Origin: Prorocentrum cordatum
Lineage: Eukaryota; Sar; Dinophyceae; Prorocentrales; Prorocentraceae
DNA length: 64,000 nt
Assembly: GCA_963575745.1 (NCBI GenBank)
Contig: CAUYUJ010021179.1
Span: 41,001 to 105,000, forward strand
Direction of reading: 5' to 3'
The notes below the pieces were generated by a model. That model did no database searches and was not told where the DNA came from. It saw only the letters and a list, made by a program, of their open reading frames with translations. Positions 20,901 to 28,880 of this stretch are shown here, in pieces (positions within the stretch are counted from its first letter, which is position 1; each line of letters opens with the position of its first letter). Both the position numbers and the translations under genes were made by a program.

Positions 20901-22179
20901 GAACTGGACTTGGTGTAGTGGTGATGTGTGCTGGAGGTGGCCGTGGCGTCGGAGAACGCGTTGGTGGGGCTGGTGATATGGCTCCAGCCTGAGACGCACT
21001 CCGCTTCACGGGTTGTAGTGATGGCATTTGGCTCCCCTCATCGTAGTTCAAGTTGTCCGATCCAGCCCGCGCGGCCTGACTGAACAGGGGCTCTCGTGAT
21101 TGGGCGTGGAGCATGCTGTCACGTAGACGATGAGGTTCGCCATCCAGGGCGTCTGGGTGACTGGTAGCACCCGTGCCGTGGTGGGAGCGCGCTGATGCCG
21201 AGGGGAGCGTTGGCTTCCAACTGCTGGACAGCGGTGAGCTGCTTGGGTCCGTCGGGACTGGGGGCACTGGTGCTGCTGGTTGAGCTGCTGAGCCCGACGG
21301 GTCTGGATCCACCGCCAGGTCGTGGTACTTGTTGTGGCTGCTGCTGTTGTCCCGACGACTGTGGCTCTCCGCAGCACGCCGTGCGCGGCGTGCACTCCGC
21401 TGAGCTGTTCGGAAGGCTGCGACTGCGCACGCTTGCCTCCAGTTCTCGTAGCACTGCTCCATGCCATCCTCTGCCTCGCTGCCAGCCGAGTTTTGACCGT
21501 CGAGAAAGGTCCTTTCCACGTTCTCGATCTCATGGACTCGAATGGCGGAGGGTTGCACACTGATTGCAAGGGCAGCCGGTAACGCATCCTTGCAGCCATC
21601 TTGGTGGCTTGTGACCTGGAGTGCTGACAGATTGGCGGATGCCTCACTCCTCCCTGGTAGTGGGCCGCCTTGGTTGCCGCCTAGCGCCCCTCGAGACGCG
21701 GCGGGCGGCCCTCGTGTCGGCCGTGGTGGTGTCACGTTGGCCCCTCGAGACCCAGGTGACTGATGCCGCTGCTGATGCTGGCTGCTGCGATTGGGAGTGG
21801 CCATCCCACTGCCGATGCCCGTTGCGGTATCACATCTGTTTGGAGTCGTGGCCCCTCGAGACCCTGGACTCCTGGGAGTACCTGATCTGGTGCGCGAGAT
21901 TGTCGTAATCTCCGCTGGTCCATTTGATACAAGACGGCTGTCGCAATTACCTCCAGGGCCCGCCGTGCTGTCAAGCCTCTGGTGGTGGGTAGGTCGAGCA
22001 TCGTAGTGGAGGACCCCACTGCCGTGCTGCGGGCTTTGGGCCCCAGCTGCTCTCCCCGATGCTGCCCAAGAGATCGATGCTGTCGAACTGATCGGAGAGC
22101 GTGACGAAGTCCCACATCCGTCGTGCTCTGCCCTGTTGGACTCATCGGCCGCCTCCTGGCGATGAATTCTGTCATGCAT
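14902..22179 (-). CDS. LINE ORF2: RNase H, endonuclease, reverse transcriptase, zinc fingers, methyltransferase-like
   Basis: This is an uninterrupted 2425-residue polyprotein from the first ATG. The open frame reaches 22332, but only with a GTG. A proline/serine-rich region precedes RNase H (HIYTDGSYNG; acidic residues D528, E587, D612, D667). The apurinic-type endonuclease follows (CTYNCRSLK, QET with E801, GDLN 911-914, RIDY 975-978, DH 1006-1007). The reverse transcriptase has GGPDGLTNAVL, motif A YDLKEAF with D1449, RPGVPLADADF, and motif C FVDD with D1601-D1602. Two zinc-binding motifs follow (C1927-C1930-H1943-H1948 and C1963-C1966-H1979-C1986). Last comes a methyltransferase-like domain from about 2080. 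All catalytic residues are present, so the copy may be young. RNase H before the endonuclease is unusual, since LINE RNase H normally follows the reverse transcriptase. The product would nick DNA and copy its RNA in the nucleus. Confidence 0.93.
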   Translation of the reverse strand: MHDRIHRQEAADESNRAEHDGCGTSSRSPISSTASISWAASGRAAGAQSPQHGSGVLHYDARPTHHQRLDSTAGPGGNCDSRLVSNGPAEITTISRTRSGTPRSPGSRGATTPNRCDTATGIGSGMATPNRSSQHQQRHQSPGSRGANVTPPRPTRGPPAASRGALGGNQGGPLPGRSEASANLSALQVTSHQDGCKDALPAALAISVQPSAIRVHEIENVERTFLDGQNSAGSEAEDGMEQCYENWRQACAVAAFRTAQRSARRARRAAESHSRRDNSSSHNKYHDLAVDPDPSGSAAQPAAPVPPVPTDPSSSPLSSSWKPTLPSASARSHHGTGATSHPDALDGEPHRLRDSMLHAQSREPLFSQAARAGSDNLNYDEGSQMPSLQPVKRSASQAGAISPAPPTRSPTPRPPPAHITTTPSPVPQGMGPAPGHDIEYSPEYINAERARRGRRRPQIPTTTARERGQATVLPVLSQDPVAEILRGRGRVNVCDDVDTTTLHSMARLALEMCPSRELPTRRTHIYTDGSYNGIPHSAAWAVVIVDEYEDGSNLRGPFGFRGFIAGKVTETLDDMANNEKVTAYTAELTAVLWALMWALGQDTDAPIEITPDALNVINLAKGEAQCHVHPRLGAVIRTLAGLLQQARPTQWHHINSHIGHPWNELADGIADQASASDLMDPNIAAVQAIAHNKFLSWEWLRSAPDAVKAAYPPLRHKDFIIEATQPQAAPGAIQRPISTITIKADLNVNLCTYNCRSLKATVSFKPGKGKAAGKSKQSLSKATHLAAQFADMGLHVVALQETQSEGDVRNVGEYVCYSSGHMQQNRGCDIWLNVSQPISTSGAAKYLSAKDTLVLHQHDRLLIIKTRVAGTDMVIASAYAPHEDSHAAEKREFWESAQRLSDKYRVDIFMGDLNGRLGDYESPGVGTSGYPEVTNGNGKHIISFAADTNMEVINTTRDPGSNSYTHVGSKGQHHRIDYILLNSSIAPYVASCSTEPGLDRGTAAQDHIPVLASLKWVVCKTTKASGPRPDLTNLNNDVAKASFKEILKQTPIIPWEVDVNTHCEEAVRVINDAAIQAFGKASRATRKPYVTKTTMGLIRARRLTLRVHRAVLRREAHDGRPGRLVAHAHSLCAGEVGDSLSLWSRERGDDDGTIHDIHHYAHLLLNWTISPMDYAMAILSFLARSGPKVAAAVEKDRSAFLSRLASTASSASAANDAAAQWKAYRDLLRYGGRKAKFPAGKPMRLDKDGEVIHNSQEMADQELNHFAKIQAGKIVTADDLADKYNHDSKIRPFDGTLDLSMVMPLAVCQAQFAAAKAGTQGGPDGLTNAVLRAAPTEAARLLHPLFTKVATTVREPLSFKGGDLVAIPKGKGDPRYLQAYREILLNNVLGKHHHKHLRTMLNTTLAIALEDIQVGGRPKRGADMAVLAARLFTERSQAQGKCSMISCYDLKEAFYSVVVQLVHGIPGEEDEVQEVLENLEVPLWAQPQLEHLMANPGILDTVLDGSHLAALIAEGYRNRWTSHRFSQNLMAPHKGTRPGVPLADADFNLLFGRVHRMIDNYLAQRGLRPQGKPLDSSFACDNDPTDGPLQEQEPHGLSFVDDLTGMHVFTSPDHIQHEATEFCEAVYCAASTFGLQLQLTKTKVMIDFSGPGSRQARASFYSEGVPRIEVPLAGSYVEVVRHHKLLGTYATDNASPGVDVAVKVATAATSTRPLHREVHRRSELAIKDKAYLADSVVLSQLLYNASTWPELTAGQARNFNNQYIVNYAAAQRITWTVRQKKEVTNTQILEGVDKLPPEIVLRLERLRLFGRCLNWGPLHLRRLLSQAWDGSYGWVALLRRDLDWVRDHTGPDERGGAYTLEDWKDWARNDYQSYLSAVKKACQRGKARQYDHDHQARWRLRLQRWTNTEAISSFPDQHFEHQRKYLCYHCGRTEASAAVLRAHITKDHTSSGHPISWATGSVCYGCGMDYHTTNRLVKHLLRVRKCARHWRKTRPAILSRAELQHNQQIVRDQQQANRRAGRPIDWAEKPAVPARPPEIHTDEDSDDSNGGHYESLELPFIEAQPPPPAAVPRPRPARTLYVLHLFSGRRRDGDVQDWFDRLSSRAACDIHMLSLDIANDPTFGDLTSEVAVSKWRDMAQAGRIAGVIGGPPCETWSRARHLPPNGCRGRPPRPLRGGNSLWGFRYLSRPEMEQVATGNRLYRTQLELMYMCLNLGVPGMLEHPSEPIEEHFASSWKLPEMRHLLNQQGVELITFDQCTCGARSRKSTSLMAVSLPTLRAEIRRLPGSGRCFHTASYHAELAGINDEGQWRTAPAKEYPNRMCQAIATALVKQIRWRFGESPNDVQVWHIDDDVAHFFQPLDHYKTREMGQDYYRGSRRNGSPTWLEEAREWARQDRPDKAIGRATTSTGAVRAQADNEDRDETP
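15091..15960 (-). other. Cytosine-methyltransferase-like domain at the ORF2 C-terminus
   Basis: Residues follow the order of C5-methyltransferase motifs. VLHLFSGRRRDGD resembles motif I (F-x-G at 2086-2088). GVIGGPPCETWSRAR resembles catalytic motif IV with C2153. PGMLEHPSEP has E2222 where motif VI usually reads ENV. FDQCTCGARSRKSTSL resembles motif VIII. A long target-recognition domain is not obvious. Methyltransferases carried by retrotransposons have been reported in dinoflagellates. Whether this divergent version is active cannot be read from the sequence. Confidence 0.65.
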
Positions 22180-22204
22180 AACCTGAAGCCTGGCGGCGCT
22201 GCTA
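22177..22204 (-). promoter_or_regulatory. ORF1 stop and ORF2 start, spaced for reinitiation
   Basis: ORF1 ends with TAG at 22204-22202. The first ATG of ORF2 is at 22179-22177, 22 bases downstream and in another frame. A second ATG at 22175-22173 is out of the ORF2 frame. The arrangement fits termination-reinitiation. A frameshift would also be possible, because the ORF2 frame is open upstream to 22332. Confidence 0.55.
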
Positions 22205-25200
22205 GGCCCCCTCCCCCCCTCGGGGGGATTCGGCGGGCGCTGCTGCTGCCTGCACCTCGGCTCCAGGAGTTGCAGGAGGGGAGGGGGTTGCTGTGCCCCT
22301 TGTCTCGTCCCTCCTGCGGGCCACTCGGCCACGAAAACGGGCTATGCCTGACTCTCCAGAGTCTACCCGCTGACCCTTGTGGGCCTGGCTGATGTCTTCT
22401 CCTGGAAATGCGGGCACTGGACCGAACGCCTCTTCGAGGGCTGCAGCTGCGGCGGCGGCTGAGGTGTGCTGGCGCGTCATGATGTCGATGCCCTCATACT
22501 GCCTCTCGATGCTGGCCCCTGCCGCCTCCGCGTTCTGCTGGGACGCAGGGGGAGGGGTCAATACGAAGCTGCCGGCTCCCTCTCCACCACCGTGGCCGCG
22601 CTGCTCCTCATGCCCGAATGGAACTGTGGGCGTGAGTGACATCTCGCTGAGTGGCGCTGGCGATGCTGGAATGAGGATTACCTGAGATGCTGTCGGGGTG
22701 GGAGGGTCTCCTTGCTCTGCTGGTACCGAGCTAGCCCTTGACGTGGATGCCAGGTCTGTGTCTGCCTCGTGCTGCGTGATCCCCCTCATCTCATCACCCT
22801 CATCGGGTGTGGGGTGATCCTGGCTCCAGGGCGGCCACCTGGCGGGGTAGATCATCGGCGCGTGCTCCGAGCCGTCGTCCTCCGCTCGTGAGTCCTGCGT
22901 GCCCGCTGTGCCGAACTGGGTCAGGGGGGCCTCCTCGTAGTAGCGCCTTTGGATCTCCTTCGCCTCGTGGTCCCTCACTACGGACTCCAGCTCCTCCTCC
23001 ATCTGTACGGCTTCCCATTGTGCTTTCTCCTCAGCAGCTTGTCTGTGCAACTCATCTTGTTCGCGCTCGTATCTTTCTGCCTCCTCGTGCGGGTCTGGCC
23101 TGTCGGGGCTCCTGGACCTGTCACGCTCTGTGAGGAGGGCCTCGCCTTCGTCGGTCTGGCGGGTTGCTGACCTGGCTGACCTATTTGATGCTGGCCTCCG
23201 AGGGGAGGGGCTGCTCTGCCTGCGGCCCCTGTGGGCTGGGCGCTCTTCAGCTGCACCAATTTGGAAGGTCGCAACGGGGGGCTCAACTGTGGCGGCCGCT
23301 GCCTCGGCTGCTCCTCTGGCTTCCTCGTACAGGTCGGCGGCCTCCTGGTAGTCGCCCATGGACTCTTGGGACGTTGGGAGGTGGCCCCCTTGGACGAGAT
23401 GATGAGCTGCCCTCTTAGTGAAGTCGTAGCCCTCCTGTCCGTATTGCCTCATCTCGGCGTACAGGTTGACCATGGCCTTGCGTTCACGTTCCCTGCTGGC
23501 TGCGATGGCTTCCAGGCTCTGCATCCTCAGCTTTAGCTCCTCTGTCTCCGACGCGCCCTGCTGCTCCTTCTTTGCGATGGCGTCTAGCTCGGTGTGCAGC
23601 GTGCTGGAGCGCTGGAGGCTTTCTTGCAGCGCAAGGTGGATAGCCTCCTCCCTGCCCGTCCTCTGCTGGCTGGCGAAGTCTTCCATGGCGGAGGCCTCCT
23701 CCATGCTGGCGATCCTGAAGGCGAGGGCCTGGGCGAGCTCCTCCTCGAGCGCCTGCTCCTGCACCTCTGCGTTGGACTTTTGCTCGCTCAGCTGCACCGC
23801 GTAGCTGCTCAGTTCCTGTCGCGGGCTCTCTGTGTGCAGCTGCAAGTCATGTGCGTTCGCCTCTTCTATCATGACTTGGCGGGTGAGACTCGCCCTTATT
23901 CCCTCAACACTGCCTTCGAGCTCTGCCCGCATTGCCTCTTTGTCCTTCAGGCTGGCCTTCGCGATCTCCTCCTCCTCTGCTCTAGTCCTTAGCAGGGCGA
24001 ACTGCAAAGCCTGCACCTCATGCGGGACTTGCCGCTCCTTGTTGGCGCTTCTCAGCTCCGCTGCTTCATGGTATGCCACCTGTGCTGCACGCTGCGCAGC
24101 GCCCGCCTCAAGCTTGGAGTACTGCTGTAGCTCGTGTATGCGGGCTTCAGCTGCCTCGAGCTCGTTTTTGGTCTGCTTGAGCCGCTCCTGCTGCCGTGCT
24201 GCTGTCTGGACGATCCCTTGCAGCCTGGCCGCCTCTGCCGGCGGGAGGGCCCCTTTTCCCTTGGCGTTGGCAACCACTTGAGCCTGGGCGATTGCCTGGA
24301 CCCTGGCTGATTCGGCGGCAGCTTCTATCTCGAGGGCGTGGTTCTTTCTGGCCTCCTGGAACTTCTCTTCCATGACCAGCTCCTGCCTGGCGAGCTGCTG
24401 CTTGAGATTACCCGCTGCAGCTGTCGCTTGGGCGCTCTCATGCTGGGCCCGTCGCAGTGACTCTTGTGCCTCGGCTCTTGCCCTCATCAGGTCTTGGTAG
24501 GCGCCGTCCTGGGGTTGCGGCTTCTCCCGGTGCTCCGCTCGTACTTGCTCGAGCTGCTCATGCAAGTGATTTGCCCGGTGTGTCGCGGCTTCCGCCTCTG
24601 CCTTGGCTTGAGTGAAGGCTGTGTCATGGCTGATTATTCTGGCCTCCATCTGCGTCGCGAACTCGAGCTGCTCGTATTGTTGCCTCTTGATATCATGTCG
24701 GAGGGCCTTGTGTTGCTGCTGTTGCTGCTGCTGGGCTGCGCTCTCCACTGCGGTGATGCGCTGCAGCTGCTCTGACTCCTCCTTGAGTGCCAGCCTCAGT
24801 TTCGCCTGCTCGCCATTGTGGCGGAGTGCTTGTTCGCGAGCAACCCTCCTTACTTCCGCCAGTTCGGCAGCGAACTCTTGCTCGGCTTCGGCATGGCGCT
24901 GCTGCTGGTGGGCCCGCTCCGCATTTGCCTTGGCCACCTGATCTGCGAAGCCTCTGGTTGCGCTGCCTGCCGAGCTGGCTCTTGATCGTGGCGATTGCCC
25001 CACCACTCCTGATGGCCAAGCTGGGAGTCCGTCACCAGGTGCTTCGCTGTTCAGGCGCCTGTCAATCACAGCCTTGTGGAAAGCATCCCAGCTCGGTGCC
25101 AAGCCGAACCCGTCCGTGTCCCAGTCGCCCTCGTCGTCCGCCGCGCCGCCGTCGGCGAGCACAGCCCTCACGTCGGCGATGTTGGACTCGAGCTGCCTCA

Positions 25201-25888
25201 ACTCCTGCTGCTTGGCCTTGAGATCGTCCCGCAGCTCGTTCGACTTGGCCTCTAGGGCGATGACCTCGAGTTTGACGGCCTTGCGCCTCTTGCTGAGCAC
25301 CTGCAGCTGGTCGTTCGGCCTTCTCGTGACCAGCTTCTGATACTTGATGACCGCGATCTCCCTCAACTGCTCTTCAGTGCTGTCCCCCGCGGCCTGCTTG
25401 GCAACGATCAGGTCGCCCAGCTTCCTCAGCCTCTGATCTGCGGTGCTCAGGAACTTCTGGATGCCTGCGCGGTCGGCCGGGGGCGCCTGCCACTTTGGGT
25501 GGGTGGTGGCCTGGTCCAGCGTGCATGCCGCCACTGAGTCGATGACCTTTTGAGCACGCTGGTCCGCTTTGCTGGAGCTGGCCTGGCCACCCTTGCCCGC
25601 CCTGGGCTGCTGCTGCTGCTGCTGCCAGGGATGCTGACTGGGCTGCTGGTGCTGCTGCTGTGGCCATTGGCGAGGGCTGGCCTGGCCAGAGCGTCGTGGC
25701 CGCGACGGCTCCCTGCGCCAGGGCGGTTCCTCAGCAGCTGGCTCGGCGTGCCAGTGCTGTTCTCGCCAGCCAGCGCCGTGCCACCTCTCCTGACGCCATG
25801 GGGGCGCTGCTGGCGGTGCTGCTTCCTCTTGGGCCTGGCCTTTGCCGCTACGGCCACCACCGCCTCTGCCCTTACCATCACGAGCCAT
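22202..25888 (-). CDS. LINE ORF1: long coiled-coil protein
   Basis: This 1228-residue intact frame starts at the ATG that reads MARDGKGRGGGGRSGKG. Residues 1 to about 120 are rich in Q, P, W and G. A short helical segment near 190-250 (LEVIALEAKSNELRDDLKAK) is followed from about 310 to 830 by a long E/Q/A-rich coiled coil. The tail is S/P-rich with RSRSPDRPD. I see no RNA-recognition motif and no CCHC knuckle; there is hardly any cysteine. It is the likely RNA-packaging partner of ORF2, by position. The frame stays open upstream to 26716 without a further in-frame ATG until the unrelated membrane exon, so that extension was rejected. Confidence 0.85.
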   Translation of the reverse strand: MARDGKGRGGGGRSGKGQAQEEAAPPAAPPWRQERWHGAGWREQHWHAEPAAEEPPWRREPSRPRRSGQASPRQWPQQQHQQPSQHPWQQQQQQPRAGKGGQASSSKADQRAQKVIDSVAACTLDQATTHPKWQAPPADRAGIQKFLSTADQRLRKLGDLIVAKQAAGDSTEEQLREIAVIKYQKLVTRRPNDQLQVLSKRRKAVKLEVIALEAKSNELRDDLKAKQQELRQLESNIADVRAVLADGGAADDEGDWDTDGFGLAPSWDAFHKAVIDRRLNSEAPGDGLPAWPSGVVGQSPRSRASSAGSATRGFADQVAKANAERAHQQQRHAEAEQEFAAELAEVRRVAREQALRHNGEQAKLRLALKEESEQLQRITAVESAAQQQQQQQHKALRHDIKRQQYEQLEFATQMEARIISHDTAFTQAKAEAEAATHRANHLHEQLEQVRAEHREKPQPQDGAYQDLMRARAEAQESLRRAQHESAQATAAAGNLKQQLARQELVMEEKFQEARKNHALEIEAAAESARVQAIAQAQVVANAKGKGALPPAEAARLQGIVQTAARQQERLKQTKNELEAAEARIHELQQYSKLEAGAAQRAAQVAYHEAAELRSANKERQVPHEVQALQFALLRTRAEEEEIAKASLKDKEAMRAELEGSVEGIRASLTRQVMIEEANAHDLQLHTESPRQELSSYAVQLSEQKSNAEVQEQALEEELAQALAFRIASMEEASAMEDFASQQRTGREEAIHLALQESLQRSSTLHTELDAIAKKEQQGASETEELKLRMQSLEAIAASRERERKAMVNLYAEMRQYGQEGYDFTKRAAHHLVQGGHLPTSQESMGDYQEAADLYEEARGAAEAAAATVEPPVATFQIGAAEERPAHRGRRQSSPSPRRPASNRSARSATRQTDEGEALLTERDRSRSPDRPDPHEEAERYEREQDELHRQAAEEKAQWEAVQMEEELESVVRDHEAKEIQRRYYEEAPLTQFGTAGTQDSRAEDDGSEHAPMIYPARWPPWSQDHPTPDEGDEMRGITQHEADTDLASTSRASSVPAEQGDPPTPTASQVILIPASPAPLSEMSLTPTVPFGHEEQRGHGGGEGAGSFVLTPPPASQQNAEAAGASIERQYEGIDIMTRQHTSAAAAAAALEEAFGPVPAFPGEDISQAHKGQRVDSGESGIARFRGRVARRRDETRGTATPSPPATPGAEVQAAAAPAESPRGGEGA

Positions 25889-26292
25889 CGCTGGCTGGGC
25901 GGAGTGGTGGGCGGCCAGGCGCTCGGCCGCTGCCCGCAGGCGGAGCAGGAGCCTGTCCTGGGCTCTCTGCTGCCGCTCGCGGCGGTGGGCAGCGCCCTCT
26001 GGAGCTCCTCCTCGATGATGACGCGGCGTCCCGCCGCTTGGCCGCAGCGCGGCCGCGAGCGCCGCGGCCTGCGGCAGGGGACAGGGAGGCACGGGTGGCC
26101 CCCTGCCGCAGGGTATGGCGCGCGGCGCGCGTGAGCCCGGCCTCGGGGGCTGGCCGATGCGCGATGCGCCCTGCCACCGCGATCGATCGGGCGGCAGGCG
26201 CCGACCGACCCCGATGGATCGATCGGGATCGGCTGGCCCCAAGAGGCCAAATGGCTTAAGAAGCCCTCCACCCTCTCCCCCAGCCCCCCTCT
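25889..26292 (-). other. Probable LINE 5' UTR and insertion flank
   Basis: GC-rich sequence upstream of ORF1 with no in-frame ATG. Near 26250-26292 it contains CTTAAGAAGCCCTCCACCCT and CCCCCTCTGCGCG, the right arm of the foldback MITE family, so the LINE lies beside or within an old MITE. Confidence 0.45.
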
Positions 26293-26296
26293 GCGC

Positions 26297-26716
26297 GTGG
26301 CTGGTTATGAGCGCCAGCTTCATGAGAAGGAGAGACGCATGCCCGACGGACAACACGATGTGCGTCACGATGAGTATCAGCATGAGCCTGGGGACTCGCG
26401 CCAACGCACTCCTCAGGAACACCTGGGTGATGGGCATCACGACACCCACCAGTATCAGATAGAGGACAAGGAGCGGATCGACGACGAGTTCGAGCATCAT
26501 GAGCGGGGGTAGGATCGAGACGAACAGCACGGGGTTCACCACGAGCCCCGTGCTCATCTCTGCCCACGCGCCGCGGCCGAGCGGCCACATCAGGATGACA
26601 TGTGACAGCTTGCCGAACAGCTTGAAAGCACCCTGAAACATTGCTGGGGCAGCACCGCCACGCAGCTGCTTAGCGAAGACGGCACCAATCTTGACAAACG
26701 AACGTCGCACACCCAC
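26297..26716 (-). CDS. Multi-pass membrane protein exon, family unknown
   Basis: The frame reads FQGAFKLFGKLSHVILMWPL, then a double hydrophobic stretch around NPVLFVSILPPLMMLELVV and PLLVLYLILVGVVMPITQVF, then LMLILIVTHIVLSVGHASLL. That gives at least three membrane segments. Composition and codon use look like real coding sequence, unlike the repeats around it. I do not recognise the family. The SVGHASLLLMK core recurs at 13.05-13.14 kb on the other side of the LINE. Exon borders are not determined, and the frame runs into LINE sequence after SHAQRG. Confidence 0.55.
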
Positions 26717-26875
26717 ACCGCACCCCTAGGGGTGACGGAGTGCTCCACGGGTGCGTGCTGTCGGATGGGGGTCCCTGCTCGAACGGGAGCCTCCCCGGCG
26801 GTCCGACAAACCGCACCCATACCCAAAGCCAGTCCCACTCTCTCTCGCCGGCCCTGGGGCGGCTGACAGCCCCGG

Positions 26876-26985
26876 GAGGAGGAGGCGGAGGAGGAGGAGG
26901 AGGAAAAGGAGGAGGAGGAGGAGGAGGGGGAGGAGGAGGGGGAGGAAGAGGAGGGGGAGGAGGAGGAGGAGGAGGAGGAGGAAAG
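26876..26985. repeat. (GGA)n microsatellite
   Basis: An almost pure GGA tract of about 110 bp. Translations in all frames give poly-Gly, poly-Arg/Glu or, on the complement, poly-Pro/Ser/Leu and were ignored. Confidence 0.95.
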
Positions 26986-26995
26986 AGAAAAAGCG

Positions 26996-27045
26996 TTAGG
27001 TCTGGTATGTCCTCCAGGAGGCGGATGTTGGACGAACGATGAAGC
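26996..27045. mobile_element. Family A left terminus in front of array R2
   Basis: TTAGGTCTGGTATGTCCTCC followed by GGCGGATGTTGGACGAACGATGAAG matches the left end of family A. It leads directly into the head of the R2 minisatellite. Confidence 0.65.
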
Positions 27046-28545
27046 TTAGCCTGACGAGAAACCCAACCATAAACAGTTGTGGATACCGCATTCTGGGTCC
27101 ATCGTTCGACGGGCCTCCCTATGGGGCCATGAACTGTGTGAGGGGTGTGCCAAAATGGACGGTGAACCGCATGCAAACCCTGCCACTGGGGCCTTGGGTG
27201 GAGCTCCATATGGGGCCACGAAACGTGTGAGGGGCGTGCCGAAATGAGCGGGGATGCCGATGCCGACATGGGCGGAAACATGTGCCGACATGGGCGGGGA
27301 ACCGCATGTGGACCCTGCCACGGGTGCTTCGGTGGAGCCCCCTATGGGGCCACGTAACACGGCACTGGGTGGGGGGACCGCATGCGGGCACCCCCGCTAG
27401 GGCCTTCGGTGGACGGCGAAATGGGCATGCTGTGGGCGGGGTGGACGCTTGCGAACCCTGCCACTGGGGTTTTGGGGGCCATGTTTCCTATGGAGCCGCG
27501 GACCGTGTGAGGGGCGTGCCGAAATGGGCATGCGGTGGGCGGGGTGGACGCATGTGAACGCGGCCACTGGGGTCTTCGGTGGGGCCCCATGTGAGGCCAC
27601 GAACCGTGTGAAGGGTGTGCCGAAATGGGCATGCGGTTGGCGGGGTGAGCGCATGTGGACGCGGCCGCTGGAACCTTCGTTGGGTGGAGCTCTCTATGGT
27701 GCCACGAACCGTGTGACGGTGTGCCAACATGGGCATGCGGTGCGCGGGGTGGACGCATGTGAACGCGGCCAGTGGGGCTTTGGGTGGGGCTCCCTATGGG
27801 ACCACGAACCGTGTGAGGGGTGTGCCGACATGGGCATGCAGTGGGCGGGGTGGACGCATGTGAACACGGCTGCTGGGGCCTTGGGTGGGACTCTGTATGG
27901 GGCCGCGAACCGTATGAGTGGTGTGCCGAAATGGGCATGCGGCGGGCGGGGTGGACGCATGTGGACGCGGCCGTTGGGGCCTTGGGTGGAGCTCCCTACG
28001 GGGCCACGAGCCATGTGAGCGGTGTGCCGAAATGGGCATGCGGTGGGCGGGGTGAACGCATGTGGGCGCGGCCACTGGGGCCTGTGGTGGAGCTCCCTAT
28101 GAGGGCACGAACCGTGTGAGCGGTGTGCCGAAATGGGCATGCGGTGGGCGGGGTGAATGCATGTGGACGCGGCCACTGGGGCCTTGGGTGGAGCTCCCTA
28201 TGGAGCCACGAACCGTGTGAGGGGTGTGTTGAAATGGGCATGCGGTGGGCGGGGTGGACGCATGTGAACGCGGCCACTGGGGCCTGGGGTGGAGTTCCCC
28301 TTAGGACCACGAACCATGTGAGGGGTGTGCCGAGATGGGCATGCGGTGGGCGGGGTGGACGCATGTGAACTGTACACGGCCGCGGGGGCCTTGGGTGGGC
28401 CCACTTATGGGTCAACAAACTGCGTGATGTAGTGCCGAAATGGGCATGCGGCGGGCGGGGTGGACGCATGTGCACGCGGCCCCTGGGGCCTTGGGTGGAC
28501 CTCCATATGTGGCCACGAACCGCGTGAAAGTTGTGCATTGTGAGG
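27046..28545 (+). repeat. Minisatellite array R2, unit about 102 bp
   Basis: The head CTGACGAGAAACCCAACCAT and CAGTTGTGGATACCG is shared with array R5. About 14 units follow, carrying GGGCATGCGGTGGGCGGGGT, GACGCATGTGAACGCGGCCA and CTATGGGGCCACGAACCGTG. Unit spacing from 27528 to 28442 is a steady 99-105 bp. Confidence 0.88.
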
Positions 28546-28880
28546 AAGTCTCAAGCGGGAACCCCCTCCCGATGGGTCCCAAGTTGGTAATCCGAGCGGG
28601 CCATCGGCAACCTGTAGTTGTCGTCATTGTTGCCCCCCCCCCCCCCCCCGGGCTTGAATTTGGAGGAAGTATTAAGCGGGGGCCTCGTCTGCGTGGATTG
28701 TGAGGAAGTCTCAAGCGGGCGCCCCCTTCCCGATGGGCCCCGCATTTAACGTTGGTAATCCGAGCGGGTCACCAGCAACCTGTAGCTGTCGCCACTTTTG
28801 GGCTCCCCAGGCTTGAATTTGGAGGAAGTATCAAGCGGGAGCCTCGTGAGGGAGTCTCAGACGGGGGCCCCCTCCCTATG
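28546..28880. repeat. Direct repeat of about 150-170 bp
   Basis: GTGAGGAAGTCTCAAGCGGG, GGTAATCCGAGCGGG, CAACCTGTAG and GGCTTGAATTTGGAGGAAGT occur in order twice (from about 28540 and 28700), with a C16-type run in the first copy. Confidence 0.8.

Noticed and set aside
14902-22332. ORF2 starting at 22332
   Set aside because: The codon there is GTG. The first ATG in frame is at 22179.
22202-26716. A single 1504-residue ORF including the membrane segments
   Set aside because: The frame is open by chance through the LINE 5' UTR. The first ATG with LINE character is at 25888, and the membrane part ends in MITE sequence.
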